Assembly (NCBI GenBank): GCA_964511875.1
Contig: CAZEHS010000014.1
Coordinates: 1-48,066 of the forward strand
Reading direction: 5' to 3'
Source of the DNA: CAZEHS01 sp964511875
GTDB taxonomy: Bacteria > Bacillota > Clostridia > Peptostreptococcales > Acidaminobacteraceae
Length of the DNA: 48,066 nt
The notes beneath the pieces are model-generated. The model did no database searches, was not told the DNA's origin, and saw only the letters and a program-made list of their open reading frames with translations. Shown here piece after piece: positions 1 to 7,729 of the stretch. The position numbers and the translations under genes are program-made. Each line of letters begins with the position of its first letter. The stretch's first letter is position 1.

Positions 1-638
1 TTGTTCATCCCTGCCTTATTCAAAGTATCATGGAGCATTTCGCCGATTCGATCCGTCCAGTCTTCCAGCAGCGCCTTCAGTGTTGCATCATACCGTATCG
101 TCCGGGACCCGTTGAAGAGAATGAATCCGCCGATATATTCCGGTGCCAGGGACTCTAAAACAACCCTTCCGACCAGGTGAGGGAATTCTTCATCAATCCA
201 CTTCTTGATGATTGCACCGTGAACAGCCATATCTTCATCCTTCACTTGAAGGATGATGCTGTCCAGTTCTTTGAACCCCTTGCGAAAGAGGACGAACCGT
301 TCGCTCATGAACGTCACATAATCCTTCGTTTCCGTATAACGCTCCAGTTCAAGCCGCACCTTTTCAACCAAGGTCCCCATCAGCTCGTCCTTCAAGGTCA
401 TCACCCGACGCTTCCGGTCGAGCTGGGCTTTGGAGATGAGCAGTTTTTTGTCATGCTGGGCCTGCTGCTGTGCTTTACTTTTCAGCTCTTTTGATTTGTT
501 CTCAAGATCATTTTTAAACTGTTCCAGCTGCTCCTGATTTTTCTGATCCATCAGGCGGACCTGTTCTTCAAATGCATGTGTCGCCTTATCCATTACCAAT
601 TTGCTGAATGACGAAAATTTATCGTCCAGTGTGACCAT
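1..638 (-). CDS. ntpE: V-type ATPase subunit E (3' end outside window)
   Basis: Reading the minus strand from ATG 638 gives about 212 codons without a stop, and the frame runs off the window edge. The N-terminal half is a long charged, Lys/Glu/Gln-rich helix (residues about 15-95), followed by a mixed alpha/beta domain. That domain has a GGFILFNGS stretch and an ending (RYDATLKALLEDW) matching the 'GG...IR.D.T...L' pattern of E subunits, which form the peripheral stalk linking the A3B3 head to subunit I. A GAGAGG-like ribosome binding site precedes the ATG, and the gene begins 30 nt after the stop of subunit I. Seen: coiled coil, C-terminal motif, position. Family assignment is inferred. A related peripheral-stalk protein is the only realistic alternative. 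Confidence 0.8.
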   Translation of the reverse strand, partial: MVTLDDKFSSFSKLVMDKATHAFEEQVRLMDQKNQEQLEQFKNDLENKSKELKSKAQQQAQHDKKLLISKAQLDRKRRVMTLKDELMGTLVEKVRLELERYTETKDYVTFMSERFVLFRKGFKELDSIILQVKDEDMAVHGAIIKKWIDEEFPHLVGRVVLESLAPEYIGGFILFNGSRTIRYDATLKALLEDWTDRIGEMLHDTLNKAGMN

Positions 639-668
639 AGATACCCACCTCTCTGTTCAGTGTCCTGC

Positions 669-2654
669 TTATGCTTCCAGAGTGATGGCCTTGAAATCGA
701 TGCCATCTCCATTGAAGAACTTACTGAAAATCTCATAATATACAAGCCTCATGCCCTGAATCATGACGATCATACCTTCAAGGCCGAGGATAACGATGTT
801 GCCCAGCAGATACATGCTGATCTTACCGCCCATACCGCCGATCATGTCCGCCAGGATGATAAAGACCGAGAACATGCCCACATGATTCAGTGCAAAGGCG
901 CCAACCCTGACAAAAGAGAGGGTATTACTGAAATACGCCAGATATACCTCAAACGTTTCGAAGAAAGCCTCTACCGTGAAAGAACCCACTGAATCGTGAA
1001 AAATAGGTGTATGGCTTCTGATCATATTGCTGATAGGGTGCCTGAGTGCAGTGATTAGTGTCAAAATGATCACCAGGACAACCGCTAGAGCGGTCGGTAT
1101 GATAGGCCCTCCTGCTACCATCCCATACACCATCTGGAGCAGGATAAGGTAGAGTACAAAACCCGCGATTCCCTTATCACCCAGAACACCATTCTCGAAA
1201 TCGCCGGCCTTCAGTTTGTTGAAGATGCTGATTCCAAAACTGATGAACAGCAGAATGATTCCGCCTAGTACCGAAAGAAGCATCACCGTGTTGATGTTTT
1301 CCATGGTGTAGAAATGGAATGCCTCCGACGCGGATTTGCCGAATATAGCCGCTGTCACTGAGGAAATCACATGTTCCATACCGAAAAAGCTATCAAAGAA
1401 GGTTCCTGTGACCATTGAACAAATACCGATCCTGCTGAGGATGCCTCCTCCCATCGGATTGATTTTCTTAGCCACGAACAGCCCAGCCAAAAAGAGTACG
1501 AACCCTTGCCCGAGATCCCCGAACATCACGCCGAAGAGCAGCATGTAAGTAATCCCCACAAAGAAGGTGGGATCCATCTCCTGATAGGATGGGGTTCCAT
1601 AGGTCTTTACAAGTAGCTCGAAGGGTCTGACCAGCCAGTTGTTGCGTAATTTCGTGGGCCTTACATGCCCTTCATCCACTTCTTTTTCCTTTTTCACACT
1701 GATAATCAATCGGTCTGAATAAATTGCCAACGCCTTTTGAGCTCGGTTCACTTCCCTCTGTGCTACCCAGGCGCTTACAAAAAAGAAGTTTCTGGTAACA
1801 GTGACCTGGCTCCGAATGTCCACGAGGATTTCTTCCATGCGAAGTTTGTTGTAGCAATCCTTGATTACCGGTTCAAAGTTGCTTCGAAAACGGTCGATTT
1901 CCTGGTTCAAGGACTCCAGTTCCATATCGATCTCTGCAATTCTTGTTTCAACTCTGTTCATCATCTTCACAGGGACATCCAGGTATTCCTTGAGGATTTC
2001 ATATTCCTCGAAGTCAATGGACCGAAGAATCCTCAGGTTCTCAGTTTCCAGATCCTTCGGAAAAATCACCATATAGATTTCCTGATTGTTCATATCTCCC
2101 AGGTGCATCACTGCGGCAGAGATGTTCTCGTAGTTGATGGCCAGCTTCTGACGATGCTCCTTTGAAATGGTACCGATCCGATAACTGTAGTGACTTAAGG
2201 TTTCCAATTCGTTTAAATCCAGATTCACATCTTTCAGAATGGATATGACCCTGAACCGGTCCAGCTTTTTTCGTTCCTTTTCAAATCCTTCGATTTGTTT
2301 CAGCAGGCCGGCAAATCGGTCGAACATCACGTTGATGTTGGCTTCGATGTCCTTGAAGTCGTAGTCCTCACCGAATTCGCCGGCATCCACTTCCCCCTTG
2401 ATGCCCATTCGCGTCATCAGCAATTCCAGATGCATCTGCGCCTCACGGAATTCCCATTTGCTTGATGGAAACTGAACCCACTTCGCACCTTCCGATACGT
2501 CGAATGACATTATATCAAGGGTCGAAGCGATGTGGCTTTGCTGAACTTCCCTTATTGGCTGCAAACACCCCAGGACAACGAGATCCCTTAAGACCTTGTT
2601 CATATCCTCACAGTGCCCAACCACATTCATCATCTCCATGCGTTCTATTGCCAT
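669..2654 (-). CDS. ntpI: V-type ATPase subunit I (a-type membrane stator)
   Basis: This 661-residue protein has the two-part build of the 116-kDa/subunit I family. A cytoplasmic N-terminal half (about 1-320) is rich in coiled coil, and a hydrophobic C-terminal half carries about seven membrane segments, including GDLGQGFVLFLAGLFVA and the FSNTLSFVRVGAFALNHVG stretch. The latter holds the conserved arginine region of the ion half-channel. The family couples ion flow through the K-ring to rotation and anchors the E/G stalks. The start is placed at ATG 2654 because GGGAG lies 8 nt upstream; a GTG at 2663 in the same frame overlaps that ribosome binding site. Family A repeat DNA separates the gene from subunit C upstream, and subunit E follows at once. 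No K (proteolipid) gene sits at its usual place between I and E. Confidence 0.93.
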   Translation of the reverse strand: MAIERMEMMNVVGHCEDMNKVLRDLVVLGCLQPIREVQQSHIASTLDIMSFDVSEGAKWVQFPSSKWEFREAQMHLELLMTRMGIKGEVDAGEFGEDYDFKDIEANINVMFDRFAGLLKQIEGFEKERKKLDRFRVISILKDVNLDLNELETLSHYSYRIGTISKEHRQKLAINYENISAAVMHLGDMNNQEIYMVIFPKDLETENLRILRSIDFEEYEILKEYLDVPVKMMNRVETRIAEIDMELESLNQEIDRFRSNFEPVIKDCYNKLRMEEILVDIRSQVTVTRNFFFVSAWVAQREVNRAQKALAIYSDRLIISVKKEKEVDEGHVRPTKLRNNWLVRPFELLVKTYGTPSYQEMDPTFFVGITYMLLFGVMFGDLGQGFVLFLAGLFVAKKINPMGGGILSRIGICSMVTGTFFDSFFGMEHVISSVTAAIFGKSASEAFHFYTMENINTVMLLSVLGGIILLFISFGISIFNKLKAGDFENGVLGDKGIAGFVLYLILLQMVYGMVAGGPIIPTALAVVLVIILTLITALRHPISNMIRSHTPIFHDSVGSFTVEAFFETFEVYLAYFSNTLSFVRVGAFALNHVGMFSVFIILADMIGGMGGKISMYLLGNIVILGLEGMIVMIQGMRLVYYEIFSKFFNGDGIDFKAITLEA

Positions 2655-2700
2655 AGAAGTCACTCCCGTTTTTTGCGTTTTGCTTAGTTTGAAAACCTAT

Positions 2701-2807
2701 GGAACCATCGATGACAGCGAAATCACCGAAAAATTTGTACCACTCTTAGTGCGCTAGTCGTTATACCCTTCGGTGGTTTCGGTGTGTTCGGCGTGTTCGG
2801 TGGCTTC
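2701..2807. repeat. family A inverted repeat (CACCGAA type), diverged copy
   Basis: The left arm is GGAACCATCGATGACAGCG followed by AATCACCGAA. The right arm has four TTCGGTG-type units and ends in GGTGGCTTC. The arms enclose a unique core of about 50 bp. The element lies inside the V-ATPase operon, between the stop of subunit C (2835) and the start of subunit I, so it would be transcribed and could fold into a long hairpin. It is more diverged than the copies at 31733 or 33448. Confidence 0.75.
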
Positions 2808-2834
2808 AAAATCATGATTTTAACTCTTCTCTTA

Positions 2835-3887
2835 TTACCCCGGCAAAGTCCTTACCAGGAACTGCTGGATATCATCCCCCGAAAGGCCGAATTTCTTGGC
2901 TTCCAACAACGAGAACATATCCCGCATTTCAAATTCCAAACGGTGTATATAAATGATTGTGGGGAGGATTGTCATGAAGCTCTTGAGCTCCATGGATTTG
3001 AGAAGTTTGAACAGATATCTTTCCATCCCGATTTCCATGAACCGCTCATAATCAGTTTCTATTTCGAACAAGAACGCATACCGGGTTTTCTTGAGTTTTT
3101 CCACCAGGTCCTTCTCATCTGCCGAATAGCAGAGATCACGCAGGCTTTTAAGATCCAGCAGATAACCTGAAGGAAGACTGTAGTTGAAAAGTTCTTCGGA
3201 AGAAATATGATAATACTTCAACCCCCGATAAATCCACTGGATATTTAGGATGTCCGAGTTCTTCCCTAACAGCTCCGATACCAGCATCTTATCATCCCGT
3301 TGCAGCTTCCGGGTGACAGCTGCCAATTTCTTGAAATACATTCGGTCCAGGCTCATCTCAACATAAAACAACAGACGGTTGGGAGCCTCTCCCACAAAGG
3401 GTGCCAGCACCTTGTAATAAGGAGTGTTCTGTAAGTAGTGGATGACTTCCTCGAATGTCTTGGCCACAGTAAGCTGCTGATAATCCAGCTGCGGAATGAC
3501 CGAAGACCGATAAAAGCTGTCCACCAAGGGCGTCAGATCCTCCTTGCGGGTCACCGCCCGGATGATCAGCTTCAGATTTTCAACTTCATACCGCATGAAG
3601 ATGACTCGGAACAAAAAACGGTATTGATCCACAAGATAGTGAATCAGTGTTTCATATCGTTTCAACACATGGGTTCTGAAAATCAATTCCAACTGGTCGA
3701 TCCGAGGGTTTACTATATCCCCGTCTGTCAGCAGTTCTCCATATCGGGTATTCTCTTTCAGGTAGCGGACAACTTCCTCCACATCCCGAGCTTCCAGCAT
3801 CCTTTTATAGTCGGTGTCCTTCAGCAAATCCCGCTGAAGGATCTTGATCTTTGTATTTACTGCAGCGAACTGTGCAAAAGTTCCCAT
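2835..3887 (-). CDS. ntpC: V-type ATPase subunit C (AC39/d-type)
   Basis: This 350-residue all-helical protein has the usual length and the three-bundle pattern of the AC39/subunit C family, the socket that joins the central stalk to the membrane K-ring. Typical features are the N-terminal 'YxxxNTKIKILQRDLL' region, a run of amphipathic helices with many Arg/Tyr/Leu, and RYEVENLKLIIRA (about residues 100-112), which resembles the conserved 'D..NL..ilR' segment of the family. ATG 3887 lies 12 nt after the stop of the upstream small subunit and has a GAGGGG ribosome binding site, so the two are co-transcribed. The assignment rests on family pattern plus operon position. Confidence 0.88.
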   Translation of the reverse strand: MGTFAQFAAVNTKIKILQRDLLKDTDYKRMLEARDVEEVVRYLKENTRYGELLTDGDIVNPRIDQLELIFRTHVLKRYETLIHYLVDQYRFLFRVIFMRYEVENLKLIIRAVTRKEDLTPLVDSFYRSSVIPQLDYQQLTVAKTFEEVIHYLQNTPYYKVLAPFVGEAPNRLLFYVEMSLDRMYFKKLAAVTRKLQRDDKMLVSELLGKNSDILNIQWIYRGLKYYHISSEELFNYSLPSGYLLDLKSLRDLCYSADEKDLVEKLKKTRYAFLFEIETDYERFMEIGMERYLFKLLKSMELKSFMTILPTIIYIHRLEFEMRDMFSLLEAKKFGLSGDDIQQFLVRTLPG

Positions 3888-3899
3888 CCGGCCACCCCT

Positions 3900-4250
3900 C
3901 TAAGCCCTTCCCGGAATAGAACCCGGAGTTTTGAGCATTTGGGAAATGATCGACCGGAGCAGCTCATCCTCAGCCTCTTTGTACGTTTGATTCAAACCAG
4001 CCAATTCAGTTTCTGTCTCCAGACCGATGGCTTTTTCAAGCTCCTTAGCCTCTTTTATGAGAGCTTCCTGATCCTTTCGGGCTTCCATCCTCGCACGCTT
4101 TAAAATAGCCATTTCCAGATCCCGCCTGATTTTTCGCTGTTCTTTCTGCTTGGTTTCTTCCACTTCCTTGATCCGACCTTCAACTGCCAGAGCCTCCTGG
4201 TCGATCTCTATCATCTTCCTAAGATACACTTCCACCGAACGGTTATTCAT
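3900..4250 (-). CDS. V-type ATPase subunit H/G (peripheral stalk coiled coil)
   Basis: This 116-residue, highly charged protein is almost entirely predicted coiled coil: heptad-like Glu/Lys/Ala/Leu from about residue 12 to 100. That is what the small H/G (NtpF-like) subunit looks like; it pairs with E to build the peripheral stalk. It is the first gene of the visible operon, with a GGAGG ribosome binding site before ATG 4250, and subunit C follows after 12 nt. Coiled-coil proteins are hard to identify by sequence alone, so the call depends strongly on context. A consensus-like promoter lies about 175 bp upstream (4425-4453). Confidence 0.75.
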   Translation of the reverse strand: MNNRSVEVYLRKMIEIDQEALAVEGRIKEVEETKQKEQRKIRRDLEMAILKRARMEARKDQEALIKEAKELEKAIGLETETELAGLNQTYKEAEDELLRSIISQMLKTPGSIPGRA

Positions 4251-4424
4251 CGGTCGCCTCCTGTTCCCGCTGTACAGTATGGTTTGATTCAGTCATTCTT
4301 TTGTATTTAAGATGGCAGTAACATTTCCGTACATATTTACCCGATGAGTCGGAGAATAAACACAGCGGTGAAATTACTGACATGATTCAGTTCCCATTTT
4401 TTGACTTAATCATAATCCTCACTT

Positions 4425-4453
4425 ATTGTAGTCCTCTTCATGAAGAATTACAA
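4425..4453 (-). promoter_or_regulatory. probable sigma-A-type promoter of the V-ATPase operon with embedded palindrome
   Basis: On the minus strand, TTGTAA (4453-4448) and TACAAT (4430-4425) are separated by exactly 17 bp. The spacer contains the perfect 12-bp palindrome TCTTCATGAAGA, a plausible operator position. The outer TTGTA/TACAA is itself an inverted pair. Confidence 0.5.
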
Positions 4454-4521
4454 TACCTCCAAACACAGCTCACAACTGGATTAATGTAGGCTCCGAATCG
4501 TTTTCCTGTTAACTTACGCCA

Positions 4522-4563
4522 TAAAAAAACACACGCGTCATCAAAGATGAGGCGTGTGTTTTA
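4522..4563 (-). terminator. rho-independent terminator after the SLH gene
   Basis: An ACACACGC / GCGTGTGT stem, extended by a CATC/GATG-type inner pairing around a short loop, is followed on the minus strand by a T-rich run (TTTTTTAT). It lies about 110 bp after the stop at 4675 and separates the SLH gene from the V-ATPase promoter. The A-run on the other side could make it bidirectional. Confidence 0.85.
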
Positions 4564-4674
4564 CGCAAAGCTAAATTAATTAACCAAAGTCATTAATTAC
4601 ATACAAAAACTATTTATAAATCATGGATACTTATTGAACATTAGAACTCCATATGTTGATTAACTTTCCATACC

Positions 4675-6546
4675 TTATTCGAGTATGATCACTTTTTCTG
4701 CAACGAAGAAGGTATCGCGGTAGGTGCCGTATGCAAAAATGGTATCACCCACTTCAAGATTCCCGATACTTTTCGCCGTTCCATCTGCCATCAGTACCTT
4801 CGTTGTGCCGTTATAGGAAACAGATGTGTATTTGATTGTTCCGTTGACGGTTTGCTTAAGGGTTATTATGTCAAGATCCTCATATACCTTTGATACCGTA
4901 CCTGAAAGCTGTTCCTTGCTTGCGGATTTAGTTGCATCGATGGAGGTAGCCAATAATCCCTCCACATCAAGATCCGCATCATACCCCACCCGGAGGCCGT
5001 AGATATCCACATCGACATTGTCCACTTCGATGGCCGCCGATGAAGACAGTGTATATTCCTTCTCGCCGTCATCATCCGTAAGGATGGTCACCTTGTTCAC
5101 TTTGCCTATTACGATCTGCTGGATGGTTCCGGATATCTCTTTCTTGGCAGCAGAGAAGCTGTAGAGCCGGTCAACCTTATCATAGGAAGTACGGACCGTC
5201 ACAAAATCCCCTACTACAAGATCCGAAATCTCGGCATCATCGTCATTTCGCTCGATATCGACAGTCGTATCAAGCTCCAGAATCACTTCCTTATCGCCAT
5301 CCAGGGTTATGGTGATCTTTGGCTTGCCGACAAAGTTCAGCTGGCTTTTCAGAATCCCTTCATAGGTCTGGTACCGCTGGACAACCGTCATTTCGCTGAT
5401 CTGTTTGATCGAATTGAAGCGAAGCGTCAGCTTGTCCCCTGATTTGAGCTTATCCAGCGGGGTGTCCACTCCGCCGACCTTAACCGATGTCAGCGCCTTG
5501 TCCGTATAGTAGGTCTTCTTGTCTCCGGTTTCATCTTCCGTGATGACTATCCGATAGACCAGGGTCATTTTTTCGACTTCCTTCAGAACTCCCTTAACTT
5601 CACCGAAATAGCTGCCGGACTCCACCTTGATCAGCTTTGAACCGTCAAAGGTAAGCTTCACTTCGGAGCCTTTATCCAGATCGCTCAGATCCGCTTTAGT
5701 TCCGCTTATGGTTATGGCTACGCCTTCAAGGGAATAAACATCGTTCTTGGCGGTATCCGTGCTGTCCGTCACAATGATCTTATTCGTGTCTTCAAGAATA
5801 AAAGCGAGTGTTCCGATTTTAGTGGTGAGATTCGAAGGAACCGGAACCGGTACCGGAGCCACAGGTGTTGTTGTTTCCGTGCCGCCGAGGAGGTCATAGG
5901 AAACGGAAAGGACCTTGGCCATTGCAGCGCGGGTCATCGGATCATAGGGTTTGAAATTCCCTTCCGTATCGCCTACCAGTACTTTTTTAGTCACAAGCAG
6001 GTTCACATAGGGCGCGGAGCCGCTGCTGATCAGGCTCGCATCCTTAAATGAAAGGGTGATGAACGTATTCACATTTTGCTCCAAGAAAACATTCAGCGCT
6101 TTTCCCAGGAATATGGAAAGTTCGTATCGCCTTGCGTTGTTGTGCTTATCGCCAGTCATGAAGTATTTCAGCTCTTCAGCCTGAATAACTTCATTCTCCA
6201 GCATCCATGCGACGGCCTGATGCAGATCCGGCCATACCGGCACCTTATTGTCCGCTAGAACTGCGGAATATTTGGCAACTGCGGCATTCACTGATGTATC
6301 GTCCATTTTGCCTGCTGCCTTAAGCGTTCTGAAGATCATCACGACAGCAGAATATTTATTGACCGGATCAAGGGGTTTATAAGCTCCGTTGAAGCCCGTT
6401 ATGATTCCCTCTGAAGCCATCTTTTCAATATAACTCTCAGCCCACTCGGAATCTTTCAAATCATTGAAGGTACCTGCAAATACTGCCGTCGTCTGAAACA
6501 TCATAGCAAGACCGATCCCAACAGCAACAATTTTTCTGAATATCAT
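4675..6546 (-). CDS. SLH-domain surface protein
   Basis: This 623-residue exported protein starts with a clear signal peptide (basic start, hydrophobic core, cleavage near VFAGT, about residue 25). Three S-layer-homology repeats follow within about residues 26-215: FNDLKDSEWAESYIEKM, a degenerate middle repeat around WPDLHQAVAWML, and a third with ITLSFKDAS and FKPYDPMTRAAMAKVL. SLH triplets bind secondary cell-wall polymer and hold proteins at the surface. A Pro/Val-rich linker (about 228-240) leads to roughly 380 residues of beta-rich sequence with short repeats resembling small barrel modules; I do not recognise their function. AAGGAGGGA precedes ATG 6546, and a promoter (6587-6615) and terminator (4522-4563) make it a single-gene unit. 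Confidence 0.88.
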   Translation of the reverse strand: MIFRKIVAVGIGLAMMFQTTAVFAGTFNDLKDSEWAESYIEKMASEGIITGFNGAYKPLDPVNKYSAVVMIFRTLKAAGKMDDTSVNAAVAKYSAVLADNKVPVWPDLHQAVAWMLENEVIQAEELKYFMTGDKHNNARRYELSIFLGKALNVFLEQNVNTFITLSFKDASLISSGSAPYVNLLVTKKVLVGDTEGNFKPYDPMTRAAMAKVLSVSYDLLGGTETTTPVAPVPVPVPSNLTTKIGTLAFILEDTNKIIVTDSTDTAKNDVYSLEGVAITISGTKADLSDLDKGSEVKLTFDGSKLIKVESGSYFGEVKGVLKEVEKMTLVYRIVITEDETGDKKTYYTDKALTSVKVGGVDTPLDKLKSGDKLTLRFNSIKQISEMTVVQRYQTYEGILKSQLNFVGKPKITITLDGDKEVILELDTTVDIERNDDDAEISDLVVGDFVTVRTSYDKVDRLYSFSAAKKEISGTIQQIVIGKVNKVTILTDDDGEKEYTLSSSAAIEVDNVDVDIYGLRVGYDADLDVEGLLATSIDATKSASKEQLSGTVSKVYEDLDIITLKQTVNGTIKYTSVSYNGTTKVLMADGTAKSIGNLEVGDTIFAYGTYRDTFFVAEKVIILE

Positions 6547-6586
6547 TCTGTCCCTCCTTCAAATTTACTTGTGTGAACCAAGCAAT

Positions 6587-6615
6587 ATTATCTAATTCAT
6601 TATATTCTATTTCAA
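6587..6615 (-). promoter_or_regulatory. probable promoter of the SLH gene
   Basis: On the minus strand, TTGAAA (6615-6610) and GATAAT (6592-6587) are spaced by 17 bp, about 40 bp upstream of ATG 6546. A TATAAT also occurs within the spacer, too close to the -35 to pair with it. Confidence 0.5.
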
Positions 6616-6679
6616 TCCCGATTTTCCATCTGTCATACAAGCTTAAAGAATGCTTAATCAAAGAGCGAGGTCAGGTGAT

Positions 6680-6903
6680 TTACCACGGAATACACGGAGG
6701 AGGGCGGAAATAGATTGGGCAAATCGTTTCGGCGAATTCGGTGGTTTCAAATCATTCAATGCATCTAACCACCGAAGGCACCGAAAACACCGAAGGGGGT
6801 TGTTTATGGAAACCATCCTACTTAATCACAGAACTCGCGGAGCACGCTACGACAAAAATACTCCTGCACTTTTCGGTGCCATTCGGTGAATTCGGTGGTT
6901 TCA
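6680..6903. repeat. composite family A repeat cluster (CACGGAA half-arm, CACCGAA arm, 136-bp element)
   Basis: Three pieces lie together: a CACGGAA-type arm (6681-6700), a right-hand CACCGAA arm (about 6728-6749), and a complete element 6767-6903. The complete element starts with AACCACCGAAGGCACCGAA, has a core ending in CTCCTGCACTTTTCGGTGCC, and closes with ATTCGGTGAATTCGGTGG. This element is nearly identical to 9769-9905. The closing arm ends about 6 nt after the stop of the acyltransferase gene (6909). The cluster fills the 362-bp gap 6547-6908 apart from the SLH promoter; no gene is seen in it. Confidence 0.85.
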
Positions 6904-6908
6904 TTGTT

Positions 6909-7553
6909 TCACTTATTAGGGGATTTCATCTTTCGGGCAGGTACGCCGACGACGGTGATGTCGTCTTCTATGTCGCGGATCACGACAGCGCCGGCGCCGA
7001 CTACGACATTTTGTCCGATGGTTATCTTGGGGAGAACGGAGGAGCCGATTCCGATCAGGGACATTCGGCCTACCTTGACATCTCCGGCCAATCTTACACC
7101 CGGGGATACGTGAACATAGTCACTGATTATGCAGTCGTGCTCAACGATGGCGCCGGTATTGATGATGCAGTGCCTGCCTATCCTTGCTCCGGGATTGATG
7201 ATAGCCCCTGCCATGACGACAGTGCCCTCCCCGATCTTTACATCGTCGGCAATGATCGATGAAGGGTGGATTCCCACCGTATAGCGGATCGGGTATTCCC
7301 GGCTGAGGCGCTCTCTGGTTTTGTTGTCCCAGATGCCTATGAGACCGTAGACCATGCCGTTCTTTTCAACAAACGCACGGAACGCTTCCTCGCTATGCAG
7401 AATGGGCAGCGTCCCATCCATCATTTTTTCAAGCACATAGTCGTCATAAACCGCAACAATGCAGGATTCCAGATCAAATTCATGCTGCTGGTCCACAATA
7501 TCGCGTACCACCCGACCATGGCCGCCGGCACCGAATAGAACAATGTGTTTCAT
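6909..7553 (-). CDS. NeuD/PglD-type sugar O/N-acyltransferase
   Basis: This 214-residue protein begins MKHIVLFGAGGHGRVV, the nucleotide-sugar-binding N-terminal motif of the NeuD/PglD family. It ends in a left-handed beta-helix built from hexapeptide repeats (about 90-205: IGEGTVVMAGAIINPGA, HCIINTGAIVEHDC, ITIGQNVVVGAGAVV). The His of IVEHD matches the catalytic His of PglD. Such enzymes acetylate amino groups of UDP- or dTDP-amino sugars, or O-acetylate sialic-type sugars. ATG 7553 is chosen because AAGGAGG lies 6 nt upstream and the family motif begins there; the longer open frame upstream is translated repeat DNA. The gene ends the glycan locus, and its substrate is not determined by the sequence. 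Confidence 0.85.
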   Translation of the reverse strand: MKHIVLFGAGGHGRVVRDIVDQQHEFDLESCIVAVYDDYVLEKMMDGTLPILHSEEAFRAFVEKNGMVYGLIGIWDNKTRERLSREYPIRYTVGIHPSSIIADDVKIGEGTVVMAGAIINPGARIGRHCIINTGAIVEHDCIISDYVHVSPGVRLAGDVKVGRMSLIGIGSSVLPKITIGQNVVVGAGAVVIRDIEDDITVVGVPARKMKSPNK

Positions 7554-7575
7554 ATGTGTCCTCCTTGGAAGAATG

Positions 7576-7660
7576 AACCACGGAACACAGGGAAAGGGTG
7601 GGGACATCGGACGGGGGACAAAGGCAGGAACCACCGAATGCACCGAAATCACCGGGAAAG
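7576..7660. repeat. two same-direction family A half-arms
   Basis: A CACGGAA-type arm (ACCACGGAACACAGGGAAAG, near 7576) and a CACCGAA-type arm (GGAACCACCGAATGCACCG, then AAATCACCGGGAAAG, near 7627-7660) occur in direct orientation without a matching right arm. They sit just upstream of the ribosome binding site of the acyltransferase gene and look like remnants or halves. Confidence 0.7.
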
Positions 7661-7729
7661 ATGTGTGTTTATCGCTGTGTGGGAGGCATTCTTATAATAT
7701 TGGGTTAATCATTTGGTGATGAGTGGTTA

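Larger units (their letters stand above)
4251..4674. other. intergenic region between SLH gene and V-ATPase operon
   Basis: This 424-bp gap has no credible gene on either strand. It holds the minus-strand terminator of the SLH gene (4522-4563) and then the likely V-ATPase promoter (4425-4453). About 170 nt of untranslated leader leads to ATG 4250; I see no clear riboswitch in it. Confidence 0.7.
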
